Positions 43,601 through 54,756 of a DNA stretch of 64,000 nt are shown here, in pieces. The DNA is from Galaxea fascicularis. Its lineage: Eukaryota > Cnidaria > Anthozoa > Scleractinia > Euphylliidae. Positions within the stretch are counted from its first letter, which is position 1. Each line of letters opens with the position of its first letter. Below the pieces are notes generated by a model. It was given only the letters and a program-made list of their open reading frames with translations. It was not told the DNA's origin and searched no databases. The stretch lies in contig OX419344.1 in the NCBI GenBank assembly GCA_948470475.1, forward strand, positions 23,242,225-23,306,224. The letters run 5' to 3'. The position numbers and the translations under genes are program-made.

Positions 43601-43944
43601 AAAGGGCATTTCTCGCCTCCAAGCTTAATATTTTATGAAAACCGGCTGAAAATATATGAAAGTTTGGCGATATGTTCTCAAGTGTCCAGTGCTTACGTCG
43701 GTGACAAGACATTCATTGTAAACCAAGGAATCGATAGAAACTAGGTAGATGAAAACACAATCATTTTGTCATGAGACTTAAGATTCTTACCGCCATCGCT
43801 CCATTTTAAACCGGCTATCGCGGATTTAAACATTAAACCGCAACCGGCGAACAAAGATATCACCAGAAGCCAACGACAAAGTATCACACATTTTCGTATC
43901 GGAGGGCTCGCTGTAAACGTCTTTCGTCCTCTGCGCCCGCTCAT
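31489..43944 (-). CDS. SLC24A: NCKX: K+-dependent Na+/Ca2+ exchanger, SLC24 family, ten exons, complete
   Basis: CDS join on the minus strand: 43944-43791, 41015-40848, 40433-40250, 39784-39727, 38681-38488, 37026-36864, 36154-36047, 34540-33866, 32511-32341, 31695-31489; 2,082 nt, 693 residues. Every intron is GT-AG and all phases agree (1,1,2,0,2,0,0,0,0). The protein swaps intracellular Ca2+ plus K+ for Na+ across a membrane. Order: N-terminal hydrophobic segment; extracellular segment; alpha-1 repeat (about 108-190) with Glu148 in [10 protein letters not shown]; first helix cluster ending MKFN; a large cytoplasmic loop (about 245-480) rich in His, then Cys; second cluster with alpha-2 repeat GTSVPDALSS and GSNVFD. 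Asp569 and Asp596 match NCKX2 Asp548 and Asp575, the latter linked to K+ dependence. Wording of the helices is closest to NCKX3/4/5, but I cannot assign a paralogue. Start: ATG 43944 opens the only exon in frame; a CGCAG at about 43963 may mark a 5'-UTR intron. Confidence 0.93.
32341..32511 (-). CDS. SLC24A: NCKX exon 9: alpha-2 repeat
   Basis: Starts with [20 protein letters not shown], then [16 protein letters not shown]: the alpha-2 cation site with Asp569 and Asp596. Donor GAG|GTAAGG. Confidence 0.95.
33044..33233. repeat. Dispersed repeat D, copy 1 (NCKX intron)
   Basis: About 190 bp matching 41068-41262 in inverted orientation. Both contain GAGTACGAGTA-type ends, TTCAGGGGAGGTGA-like, and GAAACAAGATTGATGTCACT blocks. 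The ends are partly inverted repeats, so it is probably a MITE. It lies between exons 8 and 9. Confidence 0.55.
33425..33835. repeat. Inverted repeat with a tandemly doubled hairpin
   Basis: A hairpin unit (TTTGAAAGTTCTCAAATTGC...GCAATTTTAAGAACTTTCAAA) occurs twice in direct tandem, about 118 bp apart (33607-33665 and 33719-33780). Upstream, ATAGTACACTCAACAAAATTAC (33434 onward) is inverted near 33550-33570. Located in the intron just upstream (genomic left side) of NCKX exon 8. Nature: composite foldback element. Confidence 0.55.
33866..34540 (-). CDS. SLC24A: NCKX exon 8: loop and second helix cluster
   Basis: Longest exon (225 codons). It starts with His-rich loop ([20 protein letters not shown]), then a Cys-rich patch ([15 protein letters not shown]), then helices [14 protein letters not shown], the conserved TIPDC, and [13 protein letters not shown], stopping at the exact edge of alpha-2. 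Confidence 0.93.
35685..35864. mobile_element. hAT-like MITE
   Basis: Terminal inverted repeats CAGGGGCGGATCCAGG...CCTGGATCCGCGCCTG, 180 bp, with a short inner inverted repeat GGTGGC...GCCACC. The flanks share TGAAGAAT/AAGAAT (6-8 bp depending on where the end is drawn), consistent with the 8-bp duplication of hAT elements. It lies in the NCKX intron between exons 7 and 8. Confidence 0.65.
36047..36154 (-). CDS. SLC24A: NCKX exon 7: His/Ser-rich loop segment
   Basis: 36 codons including [20 protein letters not shown]. Both ends are phase 0 and its length is a multiple of three, so it could be skipped without breaking the frame, as could exons 8, 9. Confidence 0.8.
36864..37026 (-). CDS. SLC24A: NCKX exon 6: cytoplasmic loop
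   Basis: Low-complexity loop ([20 protein letters not shown] and following) open only in the frame set by exon 5. Acceptor TTTATTAG, donor GTG|GTAAGG. Confidence 0.8.
37166..37303 (-). mobile_element. Solo Penelope-like terminal repeat
   Basis: Same sequence as the left ends at 17.3 and 25.5 kb (CAATCGTCCGGGTGAGTGTA and flanks), ending near GTCAAGTG. No partner repeat or GIY-YIG core. It lies 140 bp upstream of NCKX exon 6 in the preceding intron. Confidence 0.6.
38488..38681 (-). CDS. SLC24A: NCKX exon 5: helices ending MKFN
   Basis: Encodes [13 protein letters not shown] and two further helices to LLMKFN, the usual end of the first helix cluster, then the start of the cytoplasmic loop. 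Donor AAA|GTAAGT. Confidence 0.95.
38759..39359. mobile_element. TTAA-flanked 601-bp MITE in NCKX intron 4
   Basis: Ends GGAGGCTCGAAA...TTTCGAACCACC (imperfect inverted repeats) with TTAA on both sides (38755-38758, 39360-39363). No coding frame. Its edge lies only about 78 bp upstream of the splice acceptor of NCKX exon 5. Confidence 0.5.
39727..39784 (-). CDS. SLC24A: NCKX exon 4: end of alpha-1 region
   Basis: 58 nt encoding [20 protein letters not shown], the conserved SAVFN helix that follows alpha-1. Acceptor TTCTACAG, donor AAAG|GTACTG. Confidence 0.93.
40250..40433 (-). CDS. SLC24A: NCKX exon 3: alpha-1 repeat
   Basis: Encodes [20 protein letters not shown] then [15 protein letters not shown], the signature of the cation-binding alpha-1 repeat with Glu148. 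Confidence 0.95.
40848..41015 (-). CDS. SLC24A: NCKX exon 2: extracellular segment and TM1
   Basis: Acceptor TTTTCCCACAG; carries two extracellular cysteine-free Asn-Tyr-Ser (N-glycosylation) type residues in QERNYSDPE and helix [15 protein letters not shown]. Donor ATAG|GTACGT. A 2.8-kb intron separates it from exon 1. Confidence 0.9.
41068..41262. repeat. Dispersed repeat D, copy 2 (NCKX intron 1)
   Basis: Inverted relative to 33044-33233. Begins TAGGGACCTTCAGATTTGAG and ends GAAAAGTCGTACTCGTACTC; shares CCCTGAACCCTCACTCTTCC with the other copy. Confidence 0.55.
43791..43944 (-). CDS. SLC24A: NCKX exon 1: start and first hydrophobic segment
   Basis: Residues 1-51 and one base. A basic start ([10 protein letters not shown]) precedes a hydrophobic stretch ([20 protein letters not shown]) that serves as signal peptide or TM0. 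Donor GCG|GTAAGA. Confidence 0.85.
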
Positions 43945-46900
43945 TTTTGGTGGCTGAAGACTGCGAACAAGACAAACATTGTTAGCTAAATGTATGATTC
44001 CTCAGAAGTCATGAAATATTAAGGACAAATTGTACTTAAAAGCTGTTTAGCTTATATAAAGCAAAACACCAAAAGTACATCTTCCTCGGATTTCCATGCG
44101 GCTTTGGGCAAGATTATAAAAACATGGTAAGTTTTTAAACCCGCCCAACTTATTTTACTTTCACCCGTGTCCTCTTTACAACTTCAACAATTTAATATTT
44201 TTTCATCTTTCCTCAGAAATTAAAATGGTGGACTAAATTTGTCCTGCATTCAGTAAATATAACCTGGCAAATTAAAAATTACTGCAAAAGAGTTTGTTCC
44301 GACCCAAAATTCAGCAACGACGTTTAGTTGACGTGCGAAAAAAGAAGATTAATATCGAAACAACTGCACATGTTTACGTTGTTTACGGAAACACAGTGTT
44401 CCTCAACTCCACGTAGAGATAGCAATCTCGTAGAAAGCAATCTGCAGTGTTTTCTGCTCTCTCGAAATTACCAAGCAAATCTTCAAGCACTGCAAGAGAA
44501 GTAAACTTGTCTTCCCTTCTCCGCGAAATTTCTGTGAAACCACCGCTGCAAAGTTCATGAACTGCTGCCGCAACGAGAACTGAAATATACCAGACACTAG
44601 AACTAATTGAAATTCCCTCCTATGATGGTAATTGAAGATTTGAATTAATGAACATTTGAACGTGCACTCTTCATTTGTTAAAGGTGAGGCGAGGACAGTG
44701 CTTCATTTGAAATAATTTTACAAAATGTCATGCGGAGAGAAAAGCCGTCCTCGCTTTTTCCACCACCTTGTAGCAAGCGGTGTTAAAAATGTCAGTTAGG
44801 TGTAGCGCAAAATACCTTATAGCTACAGCTGCCTTAGCTTAGGCTGTTTTTTCTCTTCTTTTTCATGCTCTGTCGTCTGTTTTTAATCCTGCCGACCCCC
44901 ATGGTCGTTGCAGGTTGTGAATCAAACCTTTCGCCATTCAAATCCATTGTGGCGTCACGATTACGTCATCGTAACCGCGGCAACGACCTAATCAAGAGAT
45001 TTTCGTCCCTTCGGGCCTATCAACCTCACAAGCAAATATATCAAGAGCTAAGATGAATCAATTATTTACATATTGGTAGTAAAAAGCTTGGAAAAACAAA
45101 ACGTTGTTTTCGAAAAAATGTATGATCGCGTTTCAAGAGATTCAGTTCTTTCCTGACAAATTTTAAATTACCTTTACAAAACCGAAACGGCAAATGTCTT
45201 TCCACCACTGTTCAAATGGTGGAAACTTCTTTTGTTTGGAAAAGAAATCGCCATAACCCACAATTTTGTTTAAATATGAACCGCTCTTTTCCACTGGTCT
45301 TGAATATTCTATCAATATTCTTGACGAAAATGCACGACAGGAGAGATTGTGATATACAGATAATAAACTAATTCCTGCCGCATAATGAAAATATTTCCGT
45401 GAACGAACTTATCGCAAAGCCTGTTAATAGTTTTTAGAGACCTTTGGTCTTGCATATTTTTCCAAATACACTCAAAGCACTCTTGTCTTTGAAATCTACA
45501 CTGGTTTAGTATTTTTCAGCTATACTACGTAACAATATTTTTGGTCGAAGAATGTTGTGAAAATCCGTAGTCAACTAAACCCCTTAATTGTTTATTTTAT
45601 ACATTAACGGTAGAAACCTCACGACACTAGCAATATGGCGAAATTACTTGACAGAAATTTTCACGATATGAAGATCTAAGTCAGAATTTCAGGTTTCTTG
45701 AAAGAGCATAGTTTCTGTAAAACTTAAAAATCAAATTAACGATCTCCTAGGGCTAGCTTGTAAACTGTACCATCTGCCTCGCAAAAGAGAAGGTAATATC
45801 TTTTCTTATTTACCCGCAGGTATTTTATGTCTCGCACGCCGTGAATTTCGCAAGCATGGAAATCGCGCCAATTTCCTTGACTTTATGATTGTCTAGTCAC
45901 CTGGCAGATAAAGCATCGTAATTTAAGCTTAAGTTTGACCAACCTGCAGTATTAGTAGTTCGGGAAGTTACAAGAACAACAGATCTCCTCTATGGTTTTA
46001 CCACTGAAGCACCACCGCAAAATTTCAATTCTCAAAATAACATTCGCGAAAGTTTGTCAACATAGACCAGCTGTAACTAATGTGATGTTGACCGCTTAAT
46101 AAATCTGAATATTGTGGGAATATTATTTATTAGGCAGTCTGGAAAGTGAGGCCTTGTATTTTTCTTTATTGTGTTAAAAGGTATTATTAAATATCATCAA
46201 AAAAAACGATGGATCAAGACCAAATATTACGCGCTGTAATGTCGACGGATCAAAATGTTTGTTCATTTTCCAACAAAGGATCAACGATAGCTGGACTTCA
46301 AAAACATGACTTCAAAACGACACCGAATAATTTATTGATATCTATCACGCCTTTTAACTTGAGACAAGAGAACACGCTGAAAAAAAATTCAGTTATGGAT
46401 CAAGTGCAATTATTTTGCGAAGAATACTCGCTGACTTTTCTCACCCTTTTCATCAAAAATTAAATTAGAGTGCTACAAAAACATTTTGACGAACTAACAG
46501 CGTAATTACTGAAGATGACAGTTTTGCTTTGAGCATTTTGCATGTGTAGCTATCTGATTAGCCTCATTTCATTTTTCATGAGTCAAGTCGTGCTTTTATG
46601 CCCAAAATAGACGGTATAACAGCCCGGAGACAAAGCTATTATCCTCATCGGACCTCAGCTTCTTCTAATGATCCTGTTTCATCAACACAAACGTTGAAAA
46701 ATGTTTGCGTCAAATACTTACAAGTGCTTTCCACAAGTGGTTACTTTAAGTTGGCTTGAAGATGCATTCTTGGCGTTCTTTTCAATTGGCAATCGACTCC
46801 CATGGAGGTGAAGAAAACCATTTCCTCTGTCGCAGAGTCGGAGAGCTTATGTTTAAATATTTTATGTTCCTAGTTTTACAGAGTTATAATTAGAGGTCCT

Positions 46901-47524
46901 GGACAATCTTTTCTTAAGTTACTCAACAAGGAAGTTGTAAGATGGATGGGCGCGATTCGCTCGATTTCTGAAAATGTTAAACACTAAATTATGATTTTGT
47001 GAGCGTCGGAATAAAATTGCTCTGTGTAAATTATTGTCTTTTTTCATCCTCACGCCAAGTGCCTACGATGTTTTTGGTCACCAGTTAAATTGCACGACAA
47101 TAAAAATACTGCGAGAGCTCTGGGGACGGGAATACATTTTTTGTTCACTAACATACGACCTCAGGATAACTGGAAAATGTTTCGGTAGTTTCCATGGAGA
47201 TTCAAGCTTATCCCGTCCGACAATTTCTTTCAAAATTGTCACTCAGGATTGAGATTGACAACTGGCAATCAAAACGTCCAAAATAGATTAAGTATACCTG
47301 CTGCATGCGTCAAGTGACAGCATAACCTCCTAATATGAACAAAGAAGGCGAGCAAGTTTGTTCATGGCCTTCTGCTCTAACAACAAAACGTGTGTGATGG
47401 TTGTTATTCTCATAGTCAATTATGTAAATCGCAAGTAATTCTTTAAAGACTGTAGACGACGGATCGATGTCAGTATCTAGGCAACTACGCACACACCCCT
47501 CCCCTAACCCAACATGTTATAATA
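43945..47524. other. Upstream of NCKX; no gene recognised
   Basis: AT-rich non-coding sequence. The NCKX promoter should lie here, but I can name no specific element. An 84-codon plus-strand frame at 46209-46463 has no family resemblance or splice context. Confidence 0.35.
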
Positions 47525-47700
47525 ATCAAATGAAGAATGATCGTCGCAGTTATGATCGCAATTTTTACAATTGCGTAAAGAAGCCTGAAAAAAATTCAGA
47601 ACTTCAACGGGACTTGAACCCGTGACCTGCGACGATCATTCTTCATTTGATTTCACATCTGCAGTTCACATATGATTTGTTTCATATGCATCATTCAAGT
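47525..47700 (-). repeat. Rearranged SINE copy
   Basis: On the minus strand the flanks and tail of the SINE at 12.1 kb recur (ATATGTGAACTGC, GTCACGGGTTCAAGTCCCG, TTTCAGGCTTCTTTACGCAA), but the A-box half is missing. In its place stands a copy of TCAAATGAAGAATGATCGTC, inverted to the same sequence at the other end, so the copy is now bounded by about 25-bp inverted repeats (47525-47549 and 47626-47652). Confidence 0.6.
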
Positions 47701-50700
47701 TATTATAAGTTAATAAGTTAGCGTTAATGTTTGGTTAGGGGTGAGGTAGGTACGCAGTTTCCCAGCTGCTGACTTCGAGTTGACGTTACTTCACGATTAC
47801 AAATTAATCTCTTCTATAGTTACCGGAGAAACTCACCGTTTGTGTCATATTTACTCTAAAATTCATTGTTCCAGTTTATTTCTTCATGCACTAAGTTTCA
47901 ATTAAACCAATCATTTGGGAAAAAGAATAAGACCAGTTGTTTGGACAATGCCCATGACTATCCGATAATCATCTGACAACCTGCGTTTTAAGTCAACAAC
48001 TAAGGCTTTTCTGTAGGTAAGTAAACTTTATCACTTCTATTTAGTTTGATTACTCACGGGTTCGACGCCTTCAGTACCTTAGCTGTAAACGCTAAAGTCT
48101 TCACCTGCCATATCTTAACTTCTGGAAGATTTTCATCCTGGTTTCTTCAGTAGTATACAGCCTATTCACAAGGTCAGTAAGTTCTGACTTCAGTAAAATT
48201 AACCATCCAAGGATACCGATTTTGTTGTTTTAACGCCACACTTGGAAAACAACCTCAGCTTAATGTCGCTTTCTTTCAATTTTTTCGCTGTCCCAATGTC
48301 GTTTCACGTCTCAAACGAAGTCGGTTACCTGGAAGGATTACAAGCATGTCGTTCTGTTACCTAGTAACCTTTTCTAACTTGTCCGATGCGACAAAAATTC
48401 AGAAGGCAACAAGTTCCAAAATCACCAATCAGCTGTCAGTTACAATGAGACTGCTAACTTTCAAAACCTTTAAATTAACCTCTTTTATATATACATATAT
48501 CGAGGTGCCATCAAATTTGAAAGAATTTTTCACAAGACAAACTACCTGCAATCGAGAGATATCCTGGCTGGCAAGTGGCTCACACATTTCAAGGTGTCGT
48601 TCGATCGTCTTTGCTGGTTGAGTCGCTAAATGTCCGTAATATCTTGATAGCAGAAAATTAAAGTTCGGTCAGCTGTCTGAAAACACACCCATAAAAGTGC
48701 TAATTATCTAGAGAATGACCCGATATCTAGGCGCTTTCTTTATCACTTTCGAGCTTAAGCTTCCGTTCCTCACGGGAGAAAGAAGAGCACACGGTCAGAC
48801 GGTAGGCTAACTAGCAATTTCATAGTTTAAAACTTTTGTTGAAGGATCGTGGAAGATTACAAGTTGAAAATGGACCAACTGAACGTGCACTGAGTACCAG
48901 ATTGAACCACGTATGCCGGCGATTTGAGGCAAAAGTGGCAACACAAGCTCGAGAAAAATTGGAGTGAACTGCAGCGATAAATGTCGTCTGTGTATGTATC
49001 CTTTATATACCATACCTTCTCTTTGATAAACAGGGAAACAATTTTTGAGGGAACTTATGCCTCTAAAATGATGTCGGGCTTTCATGAGAACACAATTACG
49101 CGGCTTGCAAAACTGAAATGTAGATTTATGCGGCCGGTTTGCAGCTTGGGTAGATCGCCCCTTGTTTTTCTCTGCCCTAACGTGTCCATTATCATGATCA
49201 TTACAACGCTACTATGGCAAACGGAAATCTCTTATTTGTAGGTGGGAACTGACGCTTTCAAAGGTAAGCTCAAAAGATTTGTTTTCATGACAATACCATG
49301 TTCAGGGATTAACTTGGCTTGTGATTAAATAATTTTGTCCATGCTAAGAAGTCGCCTCAGTCACAGCTAGTTTTCTTCGTGTCTTTATGTGACAATTCGT
49401 TCAAGAAACCCAGATTATCACGAGCATCTTTTAATTGGATACCTGGCTCCCAATGAGTGATAGGAGTACGGGCAACGATTAGTCGATTAAATCCGGCCGA
49501 CCATGAGGTGTACTTGAACACCTCTGGTGCGCGCGTTACTTTTGAGTTGCGTCATGTTTGAATGTCGCTTAGGACCTTTAGCACCAAATAAACTGAAAAA
49601 GACTTAAGCGATATATGAAACGCAATTCGCATAAAAGGTTTAAAGGGTTTCGAAAGTCTGAAAGGGCTAGAAACTGACCTGCTGTGACTATTTTGCATGT
49701 CACGGACATCTTCAGCAGGTAGCGCCCATTCCTCCGCCACCCCACCCATAAAACACAACAAGTTGCTGTGCAATGTTGCACGTATCACTGACGACTCTGC
49801 TTCCAAAATATTGTTCTGGTTTCTTCGGTGGACATGTTTTCACTTTGTGAGATGCAGACCGCTGCATCTTAGTTCTAATACAATAATATTGCTCGAGAAA
49901 AGGAAAACGTGACGGGGTTGGGAGAGTTGAAAGGACACGACTCACTCGACACCGTATTTTGGGAGCAGTTTTAATTGAGTGTCATAAAGCCAAAACCAAA
50001 GCAATAACTCCAGCCACTCAAAACTCATCCAAACAGTGCACTGAGCCAATCAGAATTAAAAGCAATTACATCTGGCCAGAGCCAAGCGCGGGAATATACA
50101 CGCATGCAACTCGCGATTGATTTTGGTTTGGTTTCTCATTGGTTAAGAAAGTAGCGCGAGTTTCACAAACCAATCACAGTCAATTGAAAACCGCTCTAAA
50201 CCAACAACACTGTGATGTCTGTGATGTAAGAGAGTTCACCTCGATAATAATAGTTCTCTTGTAAAGTAATGTTTACTTATCAACTAGGCCTTCTCGGATA
50301 AAACCCTTGGTGTTAAGTGCAGCATAAGCAATCTATTGTCTAGTCATCATGCAATTTTTCCTTATAACATAAAGTTATTATAAAAGTTATCGAGGAATTA
50401 CTCACAGTACTTCAACAAAGGCTATCTTCAGCTGAAATACAAGGCCACCGTTACTAAATATACGAAACTCTGTACACGTGATTACTTTCTTTATCTTTCA
50501 CAGGCGCCATAATGGGGCGAGAAAAGATAGCAACATCAAACATACGCCAGTCATAGGAAAACAGCACTTTGATATATAACTGAACTTTGTTTTCTTTTTT
50601 TCAACAAAAATCAATATTGCATAGCAATAGTTCCCTTTCTTTGAGGAACATCACCCTAAAACTCGATCAAAAAAGAAATCCAATACACGTATCTCAAAAT

Positions 50701-53367
50701 TTGATTGCTCACCAATCAATTTTGCCATTTTATAGAAAACAAAATACCAGTTGACAGTAATTACTTACAGTATTGATTGCTGGTTAAATATTGCCATTTA
50801 ACAGTGGGAACTTGGGGAGAACAGTAGGGGAAAATAAAATACTTCCTTGCTGGCTTAAAAATGGAAATGTGAGTGTTGTAGGCCTCACCAACATTGCATA
50901 GCTAATACCTGGACGCATGTTCCCACAAGGATGAAAACAAACAATATAACTGTGAAGGTTGTAGGATGTGAACATCTCACAAACTTATTTGTAGGCTGAG
51001 AGCTTCTCATAGGGCACTATGACCACGTGGTAGCGGGCATTACCCCTTAAATCTACCAAATAAAGTTTGAGCCCGAGTATTTGCAGCGATGGACAGCTGT
51101 CTCGGTCTTTCTAGGCCTCATGAGCATGGCATAGCGTAAGTTCGAACATGAATAAAAAAAAAAGCAGTAAAACTGTTTTGCTTATCAAACTGATATAAGT
51201 ATGAACTTTTTTCTGTGTTGGAGTTCAAGGAGACATTTTTCGTGGATCGGGTTTTAAACAGTGTAGGAAAATTAATATATTTTTTTACCACAAATATATT
51301 AGGTTTTTTAGCAGATTGTATCTTGCACCCATTGGGTATCCTCCTCACCCCATCCCCCACACACCCCGAATTCTCCTGGGTTGGAAGGAGGGGGGGAGGG
51401 GCGGGTGGGTTGATAAGATATTTTGCCATTCGCCCTTTTAATTAAAAGGCAAAGGTACATTGTTATCCACATTCGGATTCATGTGTCAAGACTTAACATT
51501 AATTGCTCATGAAACTGCTTATTGACATTTGTGTTCTATCCGGTTCTTTTGAAAGTTCAATTTCCCCCTTAATGTTTGTTTTACTTTCTGAATTTTAACG
51601 CCCGGAAATGCGTCTCCTTGGGTGGTGCAATTTTTCAGCGAGGCACCCTTATCAATCACACCCGCGGAAAAAAGTTTGTCTTTTTAATTTGAAAACGTCT
51701 TTTCAGAGCTAGTGCCCGATTATGGTGCTACTAATTGTTGCAAATTTAAATAGTGTTATCTCTGTATCTGCGGACTGGCCAAAATTTAAGGTATTTTGTT
51801 TGTTAAAGAGCGCATTATCAGAACAAAGAAATGATTTATTTTTTATTGTCATTTTTGTAAGGTAGATGTGAAATAAGTTCCCTGGAAAAAACCGAAAATT
51901 CTCCCAATAAAGTGCTCAGCTCAACCGGAACGGAAGTAGATCGGTAAAGGACTCCTGTATTTTCATATGCAAAAACAAAAAATCTCTTCCGATAACGTGA
52001 TGATCTTATCACTTAAAAAAATAAATAAATAAAAATCACATTTCGCAAGAAATGGATTGAGAAAGAATTGATGTTATCAGCTTAAAGAGCAACAGAATAA
52101 AGATTTGCGATCGAAAATAAAACAATATTTCAAACGCTTCGACGGCAACATGTGTTATCTAATCCAGAAAGTGCGATAATGGCAAATCAAACTACTTTGC
52201 TGCAATTTGCAATTTAAACGTTTTTGTTACAGGTGTGTGGGATATTTTCCTTCCCAGGGTCGGATTCCAGTTCGAGTCAACCAGTTTTAAGCAAGGGTTG
52301 CATTCGGTTAATTCAATCACCACAGATAACCGCCTTACTTTAGCCCGTAACAAAACAACGACTTCAGTGTTAGTTTGATGACTCCGCTCAAAGGGACGGG
52401 TTTGGTACATTCAAACGTGGTGAGGGGTTCATCGACAATACATTAACGTGCCTTGGAAACGTTGGTCATCCAACTGTCATCTCTAGAAAGGCGTTTTGGC
52501 TGTGTATTCCTCAGTCACCAACCAAATCTTAACGCGGTTCGCTATAAAGTAAGTTTGTTTTCTCAACATCTCAAAGACGTTTCTTGTTATTAATTGGTTA
52601 AAGCCCAGTAACAACACAAGCTTCTGTTGTAGTTATCCGTGCCATAAATACATAAGTAATAGGTTATAATTATGATCAGCCGTAGCCTGAAACGATGGAG
52701 TCTCAAGATAAAAGTCAAACAATTGCGCCAATAATTTATGTCATCTTATGGCCTGGACTTGCTATAAGAATACTTTTCTATCTACCTGCCCTCAGTGTTG
52801 ATACCAATTACAGGACAATGTTCTGGGATAACATAGGTACAGTACACAGGTGTGGTATGACCTTTATTCAAGCGGCTCGAGAAGTTGTATCGCCTCGAGC
52901 TTTCCTGGGGTGCTGTCTTATGCTATTCTCCAAAGAATCGTTATGTTATGACTGTTGACTACGAGGATGAAATCCTCAAATGCGACCGTACTGATTAAGA
53001 GACCTTTCCCACACTTGAGCACAAGGTGGTTTTAACATTTTTAAAAGCGTGTTAATGAAATAAAGACCAGGCGCTGTCGGTTATCAAAACCGTCATTGCA
53101 TTGGTAAATAAAAGCACAAACCGGCGCGGCAACCCAACCCTTCATAAGACACGATAACTGGTTCACTGAAATCGAGAAACCACACCATATTTCGGATTAG
53201 AAAGGCTAAAACAAAGAGATGGTCCACTCCTACCACTATCTGTGTTGTATCTCAGACTCACACACAAGCAAAAACAAATCTATACTCCTTGACATCAAAC
53301 AAACCCTTGCAAATAGAAAGGAAGCTAACTAGTTATCAGCTCCACACCCCACATATTTTCAAGTTCT
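47701..53367. other. No gene recognised
   Basis: About 5.7 kb of AT-rich sequence without an exon, RNA gene or transposon end I can support. The open frames are short and lack family resemblance; 51.35-51.42 kb holds G/C-rich low complexity. Confidence 0.35.
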
Positions 53368-53410
53368 TGACTTAGGCTGTATGCAGGCGACCTGCATGGA
53401 GCCTAAGTCA
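53368..53410. repeat. Hairpin upstream of the second GPCR
   Basis: TGACTTAGGCTGTATGCAGG and its inverse CCTGCAT..AGCCTAAGTCA, with loop CGA, 326 bp before the receptor ATG. It could be structural RNA in a 5' UTR or a small foldback; no function can be read. Confidence 0.5.
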
Positions 53411-53735
53411 AATCGCGGCGATTTGAGATTGGCTTGTTGCGTCTTGTTTGATTGTTGTGATGGGCCAGAATAATGAATTAGATTCTGGTTTTTGCGATCC
53501 TTAGTGAAAACTGCTCTAAGCACTTTTAAAACGTAGCTTTTTATGTTCCTTTTAACCGATCGTTGGCCTTGCTTTGCTTCAGGAACACTCTTTTTGGACC
53601 GCAGTCACAACTGAGCCCAAACACGTAAAATGAAAGGCAGGAGAAAGGACCGACATTCTCACAAAACAAAAGAATAAACATTCCAACGGGAGAAAGAGTA
53701 ACAATACTGACACCAACATCATTTTCAGTCCCAAA

Positions 53736-54692
53736 ATGAACCAATCACTCCCTACCAACTCGACCCATAAATTGCCCAACAGTCGAAATGACCTTTCTTT
53801 GATGGCAACCAACATCTTCCTGGTGATCATAATAATTGCAGCAGTATTCGGTAACACTGTGGTTTGCTTGGCCTGTGTCATTTCCAAACGATTACAAAAC
53901 TTCACCAGTGCCTTTATAATCAGCCTCGCCGTGACTGACATCCTGGTTGGCCTAATCTCCATGCCCACATGGCTGTCTGTTAACTTAACAGGCAAGCCTA
54001 ACAGCAAAGACTTTCCCACTATTTACAAGGCGTGGTTGTGCTTCGACATCGTCTGTGGAACAGCATCAATTATGAACCTTGTGTTCATAAGCCTCGATCG
54101 CCTGCTGGCTGTCAATCATCCTCTTCGCTACCCCAGCATAGTCACACGGAGTCGAATCACGCTCGGGATCACGTTTATCTGGGTTTATTCCTTCACCATC
54201 GCGAGCATCAACCTGATAGGATGGTCAAATTATTCCCTGTTTGTTTCGTTGGCTTCGTTCCTCGTCCCCCTATTAACCATGGTGCTCGCCTATTCTCGAA
54301 TATTCCAGGTTGCCTTGAAGCACACCCGAAGCATTCGTCTTGTACACTCGGAGCAATCGATATCTGGTCGGAGAGTTACCGAGAACTTCAGTCGCGACCT
54401 TAAAGCCGCTCGCACATTAAGTATTGTGATTGGTGTGTTCGTGTTTTGCTGGTGTCCCTACTTTGTGAGCACATTAGTGTATAAGTACTGTAAAACGTGC
54501 AAGGTGCCTAGTGAAGTTTATGCCATGATCAAGTGGTTACACTACGGAAACTCGGCGTTAAACCCACTTATCTACAGCTGTCTGAACAATAACTTTAAGG
54601 CTGCGTTTAAGGATGTGCTCAAGAGAGCGGTAAACCGCCGGAGAATGTCGCAGGTTCACAGCACAACAAGGCATCCTTCGATTACCCTTTGA
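53736..54692 (+). CDS. Intronless class A GPCR, amine-receptor-like pocket, no ECL2 disulfide
   Basis: 318 residues. N-glycosylation sites N2-Q-S, N8-S-T and N83-L-T; Asn40 (1.50); Asp68 (2.50); D121-R-L (DRY site); CWCP 238-241 with Trp239 (6.48); NPLIY 276-280; basic tail. Asp104 is at 3.32, with Trp267 (7.40) and Tyr270 (7.43), the combination used by aminergic receptors to hold a ligand amine. Position 3.25, almost always Cys, is Tyr97, and the stretch between TM4 and TM5 is only about six residues (GWSNYS) with no Cys, so the usual TM3-ECL2 disulfide cannot form. The loss of both cysteines with a tiny ECL2 recalls melanocortin receptors. The ligand is unknown; a monoamine or other cation is an inference. 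AATAAA at 54716-54721 follows the stop. It is a relative of the receptor at 62649-63914. Confidence 0.92.
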   Translation: MNQSLPTNSTHKLPNSRNDLSLMATNIFLVIIIIAAVFGNTVVCLACVISKRLQNFTSAFIISLAVTDILVGLISMPTWLSVNLTGKPNSKDFPTIYKAWLCFDIVCGTASIMNLVFISLDRLLAVNHPLRYPSIVTRSRITLGITFIWVYSFTIASINLIGWSNYSLFVSLASFLVPLLTMVLAYSRIFQVALKHTRSIRLVHSEQSISGRRVTENFSRDLKAARTLSIVIGVFVFCWCPYFVSTLVYKYCKTCKVPSEVYAMIKWLHYGNSALNPLIYSCLNNNFKAAFKDVLKRAVNRRRMSQVHSTTRHPSITL

Positions 54693-54756
54693 ACCGCATA
54701 AAAATACTGTGAATTAATAAATCGCTACTGAAGGAAACTTTGGATTTGCTACCCGA

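Noticed and set aside
46209..46463. 84-codon plus-strand frame
   Set aside because: No family resemblance, no splice sites in a fitting place, AT-driven composition.
54032..54403. 123-codon plus-strand frame
   Set aside because: Out-of-frame shadow of the second GPCR.
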